Part shown: positions 40,074-46,712 of the stretch, piece by piece
Layout of the letters: each line of letters begins with the position of its first letter
Position numbering within the stretch: the stretch's first letter is position 1
From: Oscillospiraceae bacterium
GTDB lineage: Bacteria > Bacillota > Clostridia > Oscillospirales > Oscillospiraceae
Direction of reading: 5' to 3'
Assembly (NCBI GenBank): GCA_017398725.1
Contig: JAFQFA010000017.1
Coordinates: forward strand, 50,320 to 114,319
DNA: 64,000 nucleotides
Notes under the pieces: generated by a model
Database searches by the model: none
What the model saw: the letters and a program-made list of their open reading frames with translations, nothing else
Told to the model about the DNA's origin: nothing
Made by a program: the position numbers and the translations under genes

Positions 40074-40479
40074 AGAAGTGGTACATGATCCGATTTTACT
40101 TGCGGGAAAGTCGGAGGCGGCAACCGTGGAAGATCTGCAGGTTGCCCGGGATCTTTTGGATACACTCGTTGCAAACAAGGAAGCCTGTGTGGGCATGGCG
40201 GCAAATATGATCGGTGTATACAAACAAATCATTGTCTTTGATCATGAAGGAACATATATGACCATGTTCAATCCGCAGATCCTTAAAATGTCAGACCCTT
40301 ATGATACGCAGGAGAGCTGTCTTTCTTTATTGGGTGGACCGCGACCCTGCAAGCGTTACCAAACCATCAAAGTTCAGTGGCAGAATGAAAAATTCCAAAC
40401 ACGCATCAAAACCTTCACCGGTTGGACAGCGCAGATTATTCAGCACGAGATCGACCATTGCAATGGTATATTGATATGA
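40066..40479 (+). CDS. Peptide deformylase-like protein with altered motif I
   Basis: 137 residues from an ATG inside the GNAT 3' end; AAGGAG nearby. Motif III HEIDH (His127, Glu128, His131) and motif II ESCLS (Cys85) keep the metal ligands. Motif I reads CVGMAANM where deformylases have GxGxAAxQ, so the oxyanion Gln is Met48. Similar sequences are common in Clostridia and are labelled peptide deformylase, but activity on formyl-Met is uncertain. Probably a secondary, specialised copy. Confidence 0.8.
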   Translation: MVKEVVHDPILLAGKSEAATVEDLQVARDLLDTLVANKEACVGMAANMIGVYKQIIVFDHEGTYMTMFNPQILKMSDPYDTQESCLSLLGGPRPCKRYQTIKVQWQNEKFQTRIKTFTGWTAQIIQHEIDHCNGILI

Positions 40480-40481
40480 AA

Positions 40482-40508
40482 AACCGCCCCGGCTCAGCCG
40501 GGGCGGTT
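40482..40508. terminator. Bidirectional terminator
   Basis: AACCGCCCCGGC and GCCGGGGCGGTT around TCA, between the deformylase-like gene and the minus-strand HTH-desulfoferrodoxin gene. Confidence 0.85.
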
Positions 40509-40511
40509 GCG

Positions 40512-41096
40512 CTATACTGCTTTCTTAAATAGTCCGTGTTGGTTACAGTAGTAATAGAGTATACCTTTGCCCCGGAGCTGAAGTCGGGTCTCGGCACCCG
40601 ATTCGGGATAGAACTTTACCATTTGCAATCGGTCAGAGGTTACAAACGCCACAAAGGAAATAAAATGCTGTTTTGTCATGGGGTGGGGGATGGAGATAAA
40701 ATGCTCGTCCTCCACTTTTTCAATGGTGATCCCGTGGGTGTCGTCTGCGTCTTCCGCTTCCAGAGCAGGCAAGGTGATGCCACAACAGCTGACCACCGTA
40801 TCACCGGTGGAGTGGATTGTGTTTCCACAGACGGGACAGACATAGAATTTACACCGTAGCATGTTGGCGGAAATGTTCTTGTTGGTGATGTGCTGGCCGT
40901 TCATCAGTTCGATGACGCAGATGCCCAGCGCTTGCGCCAAGGGCTGTAATAAAGAAATATCAGGTAGGCCTTTGGCTGTTTCCCACTTGGATACAGTCTT
41001 ACTGCTGACACCGATCTTCTCCGCCAGCGCACCTTGGGTCATGTTTCGATGCTCCCGCAACTGCTTGATGGTCGTTCCGGTTACATAGGTGTTCAT
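40512..41096 (-). CDS. XRE regulator fused to a desulfoferrodoxin (superoxide reductase) module
   Basis: 194 residues from the ATG. Residues 5-65 are an XRE HTH (NMTQGALAEKIGVSSKTVSK). Residues 87-105 are a desulforedoxin centre: C87-x2-C90-G and C104-C105-G. Residues 121-187 carry the superoxide-reductase ligands: His121, His138 (HPM), His144 and the CNQHG pair Cys184/His187. So both iron centres of desulfoferrodoxin appear complete and fused to DNA binding. Inference: a redox- or superoxide-sensing repressor, possibly also detoxifying. No target site was identified. Confidence 0.85.
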   Translation of the reverse strand: MNTYVTGTTIKQLREHRNMTQGALAEKIGVSSKTVSKWETAKGLPDISLLQPLAQALGICVIELMNGQHITNKNISANMLRCKFYVCPVCGNTIHSTGDTVVSCCGITLPALEAEDADDTHGITIEKVEDEHFISIPHPMTKQHFISFVAFVTSDRLQMVKFYPESGAETRLQLRGKGILYYYCNQHGLFKKAV

Positions 41097-41183
41097 AAAT
41101 ACCACGCCCTTTCTGCGAAATCATACCACGAAACACCGGACAAGACAACCTATGCTGCGTAGACTTGTGTCGGCTTAATAAAT

Positions 41184-41224
41184 AAGACCTGCTGCAAATA
41201 AAAGCTTTGCAACAGGTCTTTTTT
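41184..41224. terminator. Hairpin downstream of the 75-residue gene
   Basis: AAGACCTG and CAGGTCTT with inner GCAAA/TTTGC arms. The T-run is on the plus side, so termination of the minus-strand gene is less certain. Confidence 0.6.
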
Positions 41225-41450
41225 ATAGTTCCGTAAACTCGTAAGAGTATGACACACTGCCGTTATCATAGGTGTAGAGGATGCGGCCGTCGTCGAGAAT
41301 TTCTTTTTTGAATTTATCAAAATCCTTGCTATGCTTCATGCGAACAAAGTCATCGGTATTTGCGAGCTCTGCTTCCTCAAAGAAGGTCTCCGGCCTGCCA
41401 GAGCCGGCGCAGGCATTGCAAAATTTAGCTACAATTTCGTATTCTTTCAT
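41223..41450 (-). CDS. 75-residue hypothetical protein
   Basis: ATG after AAGGAA. Starts MKEYEIVAKFCNACAGSGRP with a C-x2-C pair, then acidic and basic helices and a C-terminal strand YDNGSVSYSYEFTEL. Family not recognised; the paired Cys may bind metal. Monocistronic. About 250 bp to the right hold no gene except the promoter and short leader frame of the methyltransferase unit. Confidence 0.6.
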   Translation of the reverse strand: MKEYEIVAKFCNACAGSGRPETFFEEAELANTDDFVRMKHSKDFDKFKKEILDDGRILYTYDNGSVSYSYEFTEL

Positions 41451-41579
41451 ATATAAATATTCCTTTTCCCATGTGTGTATTTCATGACGGATATGTGGTC
41501 ACGACATGTAAATGCAAGTTGTTTGTTCAGTATGTGTATAGTTTACAATATTCTTATGGTGATTTCAAGAAAAATGCTT

Positions 41580-41608
41580 TTGAAATTTTATAAAATTAAA
41601 GTTATAAT
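41580..41608 (+). promoter_or_regulatory. Promoter of the methyltransferase unit
   Basis: TTGAAA, 17 bp, TATAAT, 36 bp before a short leader frame. Confidence 0.75.
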
Positions 41609-41643
41609 ATAGATGCAGACAATCGGTAAAAGGGGGACGCACA

Positions 41644-41718
41644 ATGAAGATCGTGCGGGATAACTACTCGGTGCGGCCCAAAAACCAAAATAGGAGTAGT
41701 TGCTATGAAGGAAAATAA
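41644..41718 (+). CDS. 24-residue upstream reading frame with RBS-sequestering hairpin
   Basis: ATG after AAGGGGGAC; 24 codons ending inside the methyltransferase gene (TAA at 41716). Within it AACTACTC (41662-41669) is exactly complementary to GAGTAGTT (41694-41701), which contains part of the Shine-Dalgarno for the methyltransferase. The layout resembles translational attenuators where leader translation opens the main ribosome site. The peptide itself is not recognised. Confidence 0.45.
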   Translation: MKIVRDNYSVRPKNQNRSSCYEGK

Positions 41719-42463
41719 ATGGATCCAAGCGTGGAGAGCGGAAGAAGAGATCGCGCATATTCACGGCTGGGATTTTTCCCATATTGACGGCCGGCATACA
41801 GAGGATACAGATTTTCCGTGGGATTACCGGCAGGTGATCGAAAAGCATTTAACGCCCGAAATGAAACTGCTGGATATTGATACCGGCGGCGGGGAATTTC
41901 TGCTGTCACTGGGACATCCTTATGGAAACACAGCCGCTACGGAAAATTATCCTCCCAATGTACAGCTGTGCAAGGAAACATTATTGCCCGTGGGTATTGA
42001 TTTTCGGCCTGCTGACGGCAAAGGAAAACTGCCCTTTGAAGATGGCAGTTTTGATGTTGTGATTAACCGGCATGGCGACAAGAACCCGGCGGAAATTTAC
42101 CGGGTCCTGAAGCCCGGCGGTTTGTTCATTTCGCAGCAGGTGGGCGCTGAAAACGACCGGGAACTGGTGGAGCTTCTCTGCGGAAATGTACCCATGCCCT
42201 TCCCGGAGCAGTATGCAGATCAGGCAGCAGCGCAGCTTCGCAACGCAGGCTTTTCCATCCTGCGTCAGGAAGAGTGTTTCCGCCCGATCCGGTTTTATGA
42301 TGTAGGGGCGCTGACTTGGTTTGCCCGTATTATTTCGTGGGAGTTTCCTGATTTCTCGGTGGACACCCATTTGGAGAAGCTTTTGAATGCCCAGCGTATT
42401 TTGGATGAAACCGGCTGCGTGGAAGGCAGGACCCATCGCTTTTTGTTGGTGGCACAAAAATAG
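41705..42463 (+). CDS. Class I SAM-dependent methyltransferase (small-molecule type)
   Basis: 252 residues. SAM motif LLDIDTGGGEFLLSLG near 57 (DxGGGxF variant), strand-4 motif LPFEDGSFDVVINRHGDKNP and post-motif EIYRVLKPGGLFISQQVG. Similar to UbiE/BioC-like methyltransferases of Firmicutes. Substrate unknown. GGAG ribosome site lies in a hairpin with the upstream frame. The next gene (isoprenylcysteine methyltransferase-like) follows by 15 bp, so they are one operon. Confidence 0.85.
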   Translation: MKENKWIQAWRAEEEIAHIHGWDFSHIDGRHTEDTDFPWDYRQVIEKHLTPEMKLLDIDTGGGEFLLSLGHPYGNTAATENYPPNVQLCKETLLPVGIDFRPADGKGKLPFEDGSFDVVINRHGDKNPAEIYRVLKPGGLFISQQVGAENDRELVELLCGNVPMPFPEQYADQAAAQLRNAGFSILRQEECFRPIRFYDVGALTWFARIISWEFPDFSVDTHLEKLLNAQRILDETGCVEGRTHRFLLVAQK

Positions 42464-42478
42464 AGGTGTTGGAATGAT

Positions 42479-43144
42479 ATGAAATTACTTTTGGAAGCGT
42501 TGATAAAATTCACTTGTGGTATGCTGCTGGTTGGACTGCTTCTATTTCTGCCGGCCGGTACTTTTGGTTATACATACGGCTGGCTTCTTGTGGGTCTGCT
42601 CTTTGGGCCGATGCTGATTGCCGGTTTTGTGATGCTTTTTAAGTCACCCGAACTTCTGAAAAAACGGCTGGATGCCAAAGAAAAGCAGGGGACACAAAAG
42701 GGCGTTGTTGCCATTTCCGGACTGATGTTTATTGTCGGCTTTGTGGTGGCGGGGCTGGACTTCCGCTTCGGCTGGTCGGCGATGCCTGCTTGGGTAGTGG
42801 TTGCCGCATCGGTGGTGTTTTTGGTTGCTTATGCCCTGTATGCCGAGGTCATGCGTGAGAATGCATACCTCAGTCGTACCATCAAGGTAGAAAAGGGGCA
42901 GACTGTGGTGGATACCGGGATGTATGGCGTTATTCGTCATCCTATGTATGCGGTGACGATTTTGCTGTTTCTCATGATCCCGCTGGTGCTTGGATCAATG
43001 TACGCGCTGATTGCCTTTGGCTTTTATCCGGCGATGATCGTTGTTCGCCTGAAAGATGAGGAAAACCTGCTGATCAGAGAACTCCCCGGCTATGCTGCGT
43101 ACATGCAGAAAGTGAAGTACAGAATCATTCCCTATATTTGGTGA
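42479..43144 (+). CDS. Isoprenylcysteine/phospholipid methyltransferase-like membrane protein
   Basis: 221 residues. Five to six membrane segments; C-terminal signature YGVIRHPMYAVTILLFLMIP near 143, then RLKDEENLLIRELPGYAAYM, which is the SAM-binding RHPxY...E-E...F/Y module of ICMT/PEMT proteins. Likely methylates a membrane-associated lipid or thiol; bacterial substrates of this family are mostly unknown. Operon with the preceding methyltransferase and the following zinc-ribbon gene. Confidence 0.85.
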   Translation: MKLLLEALIKFTCGMLLVGLLLFLPAGTFGYTYGWLLVGLLFGPMLIAGFVMLFKSPELLKKRLDAKEKQGTQKGVVAISGLMFIVGFVVAGLDFRFGWSAMPAWVVVAASVVFLVAYALYAEVMRENAYLSRTIKVEKGQTVVDTGMYGVIRHPMYAVTILLFLMIPLVLGSMYALIAFGFYPAMIVVRLKDEENLLIRELPGYAAYMQKVKYRIIPYIW

Positions 43145-43153
43145 GGTAAAATT

Positions 43154-43354
43154 ATGCTGATAAATGGTTGTCAAGAAGGGAAAGGAACGCCCCGGTTGAC
43201 GGAAGTAAAATGCCCCAAGTGTGGGGAATGGGTTGAGGTTTTTGTGAAAATGGGCGGTGCCATCGGGGAGACCGGCACCCTTGCCAGTGACGAAATCTGC
43301 GCCTGCGGTCATATCCTGCCTGCGGGCAGTTACGAATCAAATTACGAACAATAA
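43154..43354 (+). CDS. Small zinc-ribbon protein
   Basis: 66 residues, GAGGT ribosome site nine bases after the preceding stop. VKCPKCGEWVEVFVKMGGAI and ICACGHILPAG give two C-x-C / C-x2-C metal pairs. Otherwise featureless. Last gene of the three-gene operon; perhaps binds one of the methyltransferases or nucleic acid. Confidence 0.7.
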   Translation: MLINGCQEGKGTPRLTEVKCPKCGEWVEVFVKMGGAIGETGTLASDEICACGHILPAGSYESNYEQ

Positions 43355-43359
43355 AGAAA

Positions 43360-43391
43360 GTGCGTTGCAGATGATGCAACGCACATTTTTT
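43360..43391. terminator. Terminator of the methyltransferase operon
   Basis: GTGCGTTGCA and TGCAACGCAC stem, 5-nt loop, T6. Confidence 0.85.
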
Positions 43392-43809
43392 AGCCTTTGA
43401 GCAGTTTGTTTATTTTTTTTGCTTTGGCTTTTTCCACGCAGTAAATGATGAGCCAGACGAAAGCAAAGCCGGTCACGAAAATGCAGGAGAACACGAAAAT
43501 GGGAATCAGGGAATTTTGCAGCCAGCCGTTGATCAGATAAGTGAGAATATAGGCGATATACAGCGCGCCGCCGTGGAGCAAAATCATCATGGGCAGGGGG
43601 AGCTGTTCCATTTGGTAGATAGCGGTCATACCCGCGGCGATAAAGGCAAGCAGTGTGATGGTCACGATGCCAAGACATACCTCCATGGGAGAGAAAGACT
43701 CCACTGCGCTGGTAGCGCCTAAAATGCCGTAGATAATGGCCAGAATGATCGGCCCTCCGCCGGCACAGATCAAACCCCGAAATAAAAATTCTTTGAGAAA
43801 CTTTTTCAT
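43390..43809 (-). CDS. DUF3021 membrane protein
   Basis: 139 residues from the ATG; GGAGG upstream. Four hydrophobic segments (for example GPIILAIIYGILGATSAV, LGIVTITLLAFIAAGMTAIY) and a basic tail. DUF3021 proteins occur next to LytTR regulators, as here, and are thought to inhibit or sense for them. The ATG overlaps the regulator stop by 4 bp, so the two are coupled. Confidence 0.85.
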   Translation of the reverse strand: MKKFLKEFLFRGLICAGGGPIILAIIYGILGATSAVESFSPMEVCLGIVTITLLAFIAAGMTAIYQMEQLPLPMMILLHGGALYIAYILTYLINGWLQNSLIPIFVFSCIFVTGFAFVWLIIYCVEKAKAKKINKLLKG

Positions 43810-44243
43810 TTCCCATCCAACCTCCTTTTGATTTCTGAGAAGCATCGCCGGGATACGTATTCGGTATAACCGCATTTGAAAACCGCATCCACACTGCCGG
43901 CAATAGTAACGGTGAACCGATCCAAAGCTTTTTCGTTGGCAAGGGTGCTTTTGTTGATGCGAATAAAAGAAGAAGGAAGCACAGCTTCTAATTCATATAG
44001 TCTCTGTTTCAGCCGGTAACGGCGGTTTTGGGAGTCAATGGCGTAAGTCTTGCCGTCTAAAACGGTCACGCATTCAATTTCGGAAACGGACAGCATTTTG
44101 ATATCGTCCTCGGTGTAGCCGGGGATGCGATCTGTATGTTTGGAAATGAGTGCTTCGATCTCGTCGATCAAGGCGCTGCGCTGATGGACGGTGGCAACCA
44201 CCTCCTCGTCCTTCTCTTTGTCGATAATAAGGGTAAATTTCAT
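43806..44243 (-). CDS. LytTR-family DNA-binding regulator without receiver
   Basis: 145 residues. The C-terminal LytTR domain (about 50-143) shows IKMLSVSEIECVTVLDGKTY, YRLKQRLYELEAVLPSSFIR and NKSTLANEKALDRF, which is the family pattern. No receiver domain; the N-terminal 45 residues are short helices. Controls genes through direct-repeat sites, usually including its own operon with DUF3021. TATAAT is visible about 20 bp before GGAGGTGG. Confidence 0.9.
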   Translation of the reverse strand: MKFTLIIDKEKDEEVVATVHQRSALIDEIEALISKHTDRIPGYTEDDIKMLSVSEIECVTVLDGKTYAIDSQNRRYRLKQRLYELEAVLPSSFIRINKSTLANEKALDRFTVTIAGSVDAVFKCGYTEYVSRRCFSEIKRRLDGK

Positions 44244-44339
44244 GGATCCACCTCCAATAATATGATTATATCATATCCGGAATAAAAATGTTATTTCATG
44301 CAGCAATCGGTATTCTGCGCGCCTTCAACGGCATCAAGA

Positions 44340-44365
44340 ATGCCCCCTTTTTTGGAAGGGGGCAT
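44340..44365 (-). terminator. Terminator after the MerR gene
   Basis: ATGCCCCCTT and AAGGGGGCAT stem with a 6-nt loop, directly after the MerR stop. Confidence 0.8.
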
Positions 44366-44372
44366 GAAATGT

Positions 44373-45107
44373 TTATTTGATTTTTTGAATGTAAATATCG
44401 ATGACCTCTTTTGCAAAGGCACCGGTGCCTGTGCCGCCGACCTTGTCGATATTTTCCGTCATACTGCCGCCGCCTGCGTAGCTTTCTGCAAGACTGCTCA
44501 GGATCTGGGGCGTACAGGTGTAGTAATTGGCGGTAAAGAATGCCTGCAATTCCTTTGCCCAAGCCTGCGCTTCTTCGCAACCGGGATCGCAAGGACGCAT
44601 CTTGCCCAGTTTCGCAAAGAAATCCATTACTTGCGCGCCTAAGTCCTTTTCCTGCTCTTTGGTGCGCCCGGCAGACTTCTGTGAGAACTCTTTATATGCA
44701 TCGGTTTTGCCGTACAGCGCCTTTGCCTGCGCACTGTAATCATCCACTTTTTTGGGATCAAAGCCTTCAAAATCCATATAGTTCACTCCTACTGTTAACA
44801 TTCCTTTGGCAAGGGCGATCCGGTCCTGCAGTTTCTGGGCTCGCTCCTGCATGAGGTTGATTTGTTTTTCCAAACAGCTGTTTCGGTCGTAGTCAGGGGC
44901 GTGGAGAATGTCTGCGATCTGCTGAAGTTGGAGGCCTAACTCTTTGAACAAAAGGATCATATAAAGCTTTTCTACGGCAGTGTCATCATAGAGCCGGTAG
45001 CCGGCTTCTGTGACCTGCGTAGGCTTTAGTAAACCAATGGTGTCGTAGTGATGCAGCGCCCGGACGCTGACACCGGTAAGCTTCGATACTTCCTTAACCG
45101 TTTTCAT
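44373..45107 (-). CDS. MerR-family regulator with TipAS-like ligand domain
   Basis: 244 residues. N-terminal MerR HTH: MKTVKEVSKLTGVSVRALHH, YDTIGLLKPTQVTEAGYRLY, then the dimerisation coil near 75-110. The C-terminal 130 residues (MDFEGFDPKKVDDYSAQAKA through FTANYYTCTPQILSSLAESY) match the TipAS antibiotic-binding domain. Such activators respond to thiopeptides or other drugs and often act on their own promoter, which here has the required 19-bp spacer. Confidence 0.92.
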   Translation of the reverse strand: MKTVKEVSKLTGVSVRALHHYDTIGLLKPTQVTEAGYRLYDDTAVEKLYMILLFKELGLQLQQIADILHAPDYDRNSCLEKQINLMQERAQKLQDRIALAKGMLTVGVNYMDFEGFDPKKVDDYSAQAKALYGKTDAYKEFSQKSAGRTKEQEKDLGAQVMDFFAKLGKMRPCDPGCEEAQAWAKELQAFFTANYYTCTPQILSSLAESYAGGGSMTENIDKVGGTGTGAFAKEVIDIYIQKIK

Positions 45108-45130
45108 TCTGCTACCCCCTTGACAAGCTT

Positions 45131-45161
45131 ATTATAAACTATGACGTAACGTAAGAGTCAA
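45131..45161 (-). promoter_or_regulatory. MerR-type promoter with 19-bp spacer and dyad
   Basis: Minus strand TTGACT, 19 bp, TATAAT. The spacer contains an ACGTTACGT dyad. Overlong spacing is what MerR proteins correct by DNA distortion, so this is the expected autoregulatory site. Confidence 0.8.
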
Positions 45162-45184
45162 GAGCTTTTTGGAAAATTTATTGG

Positions 45185-45478
45185 TTATGATTCAAATTGG
45201 GGCGATACGGCAGGCAGGTTGCCCAGATTGTTGTTTTCGCTGCCGTCGGGGATGGATTTCAGGTATTCGGTATCTCCCCGGTGAGCGATGCCCACGCCGG
45301 CGATTTGTCCTTGCTTTGCCATGTCTACCGCCTGTTGCTTTTTTACAAAGGTGTTGTCAGAAAGCTGATAACCGGTGATTCTGCCACTTTCCTTAACCAG
45401 ACCGACGACGCGTTTCGCGTTGGCGTTTGCTTGCGGAATCTGATCCAATGTCTGTTTTACAAGTTCTTGTCCGTCCAT
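45185..45478 (-). CDS. DUF3892 protein
   Basis: 97 residues, AAAAGGAG ribosome site. Contains two conserved blocks of the family: GRITGYQLSDNTFVKKQQAV and QIAGVGIAHRGDTEYLKSIP followed by DGSENNNLGNLP. Small cytosolic protein, widespread in Clostridia, function unknown. Monocistronic, between the MerR gene and tRNA-Pro. Confidence 0.85.
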   Translation of the reverse strand: MDGQELVKQTLDQIPQANANAKRVVGLVKESGRITGYQLSDNTFVKKQQAVDMAKQGQIAGVGIAHRGDTEYLKSIPDGSENNNLGNLPAVSPQFES

Positions 45479-45565
45479 AAAACCACTCCTTTTGGCTTAG
45501 TTTTTACAGGCGGTAAAAGAATATTCAAAAGAACCAGCCGCAGAATTGATCCTACTACAGAAAAA

Positions 45566-45600
45566 CAAAGAGAACCGCCCACGAGGGGCAGTTCTCTTTG
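45566..45600 (-). terminator. Terminator of tRNA-Pro
   Basis: AAAGAGAAC and GTTCTCTTT with inner GCCC/GGGC, on the minus strand immediately after the tRNA 3' end. Confidence 0.85.
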
Positions 45601-45602
45601 TG

Positions 45603-45679
45603 TGGTCCGGATGACAGGATTCGAACCTGCGGCATCTTGCTCCCAAAGCAAGCGCTCTACCAAACTGAGCCACATCCGG
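45603..45679 (-). tRNA. tRNA-Pro (anticodon TGG)
   Basis: 77 nt on the minus strand: acceptor CCGGATG with CATCCGG, anticodon stem CTTGC/GCAAG with loop TTTGGGA giving TGG, T-loop TTCGAAT, encoded CCA. Reads CCN codons. Confidence 0.95.
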
Positions 45680-45690
45680 ATACCGTTGGT

Positions 45691-45719
45691 ATTATACATG
45701 ACCTTAGCGAAAAAAGCAA
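45691..45719 (-). promoter_or_regulatory. Promoter of tRNA-Pro
   Basis: Minus strand TTGCTT, 17 bp, TATAAT; 11 bp before the mature 5' end. Confidence 0.75.
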
Positions 45720-45764
45720 TCACAAATTCGGGTTTCCTTTGCCTATATCCTTGCGGGAATTCTG

Positions 45765-45793
45765 TTGAAAAAGTCATGAAAATTTGTTATAAT
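45765..45793 (+). promoter_or_regulatory. Promoter of the MoxR/VWA operon
   Basis: TTGAAA, 17 bp, TATAAT; 22 bp before the MoxR start codon. Confidence 0.8.
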
Positions 45794-45815
45794 AAAAAAA
45801 GAAAGGAGTGATCCC

Positions 45816-46712
45816 ATGAAACTGGAAGAACTGAAACAGAAAATGGACGAAGCCCATTATATATATGACGATACTTTGGCAACGGTATTGTCCGTGGCGC
45901 TGGAATTGGGGCGGCCTTTGCTGATCGAAGGCGCTGCCGGTGTTGGCAAAACGGAGATTGCCAAGGTGATGGCAAAAGCATTGGATCGGGATTTGGTGCG
46001 TTTGCAGTGCTACGAAGGTCTGGATGAGAGCAAGGCACTCTATGAATGGAATTACCAGAAGCAGCTTTTGGCCATTCAGGTGAATATGGGTAATCAAGAT
46101 GCAGATAAGTTGACCCGCAGCCTCTTCAGCGACGAATACCTGTTGGAGCGGCCTTTGTTGCAATCCATCCGGTCTGAAAAGCCGGTGGTGCTGCTGATCG
46201 ACGAGATCGACAAGGCAGACGAGGAGTTTGAGGCCTTTTTGCTGGAGCTTCTGTCGGATATGCAGGTTTCCATTCCTGAGGTGGGTACCATCGGTGCTAA
46301 GACGGTGCCCTTTGTGGTGCTGACCTCTAACCGCGCCCGGCCTTTGTCTGAGGCGCTGCGTCGCCGCTGTGCCTATTTGTACATTCAGTATCCGGATGTG
46401 GAGAAAGAACTGGCGATTCTGCGGGCAAAGTTGCCCCATGTGGACGACCAACTGTGCGCACAGGTAGCAGTGGCGGTGCATAAACTGCGAAGCAACGAAG
46501 CAATTTTGAAAAAGCCGTCTATTGCGGAAACATTGGATTGGGCAGCTGCACTGGATGCACTGGGTGTAAAGGAACTGACTCCTGATGCGCTGCGCCATAC
46601 GGCTGGTTTTGTGCTGAAAAACAGCGAAGATCTGGAAGCAGTGCAGCAGCTGGATGCCGGGGAGCATGCCTGCCACTGTGGCGGCCATTGCGGAGGCCAT
46701 CACCATGACTGA
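45816..46712 (+). CDS. MoxR-type AAA+ ATPase with His/Cys-rich tail
   Basis: 298 residues, AAAGGAG ribosome site. Walker A EGAAGVGKTEIAKV at 38-51, Walker B VVLLIDEIDKADEEFEAFLL near 122, sensor 1 VVLTSNRARPL and arginine finger region EALRRRCAYLYIQYP: the CoxD/MoxR class that works with a VWA partner as a maturation chaperone. The C-terminus ends in HACHCGGHCGGHHHD, a probable metal-binding tail not usual for MoxR. Overlaps the VWA gene by 8 bp. Confidence 0.9.
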   Translation: MKLEELKQKMDEAHYIYDDTLATVLSVALELGRPLLIEGAAGVGKTEIAKVMAKALDRDLVRLQCYEGLDESKALYEWNYQKQLLAIQVNMGNQDADKLTRSLFSDEYLLERPLLQSIRSEKPVVLLIDEIDKADEEFEAFLLELLSDMQVSIPEVGTIGAKTVPFVVLTSNRARPLSEALRRRCAYLYIQYPDVEKELAILRAKLPHVDDQLCAQVAVAVHKLRSNEAILKKPSIAETLDWAAALDALGVKELTPDALRHTAGFVLKNSEDLEAVQQLDAGEHACHCGGHCGGHHHD

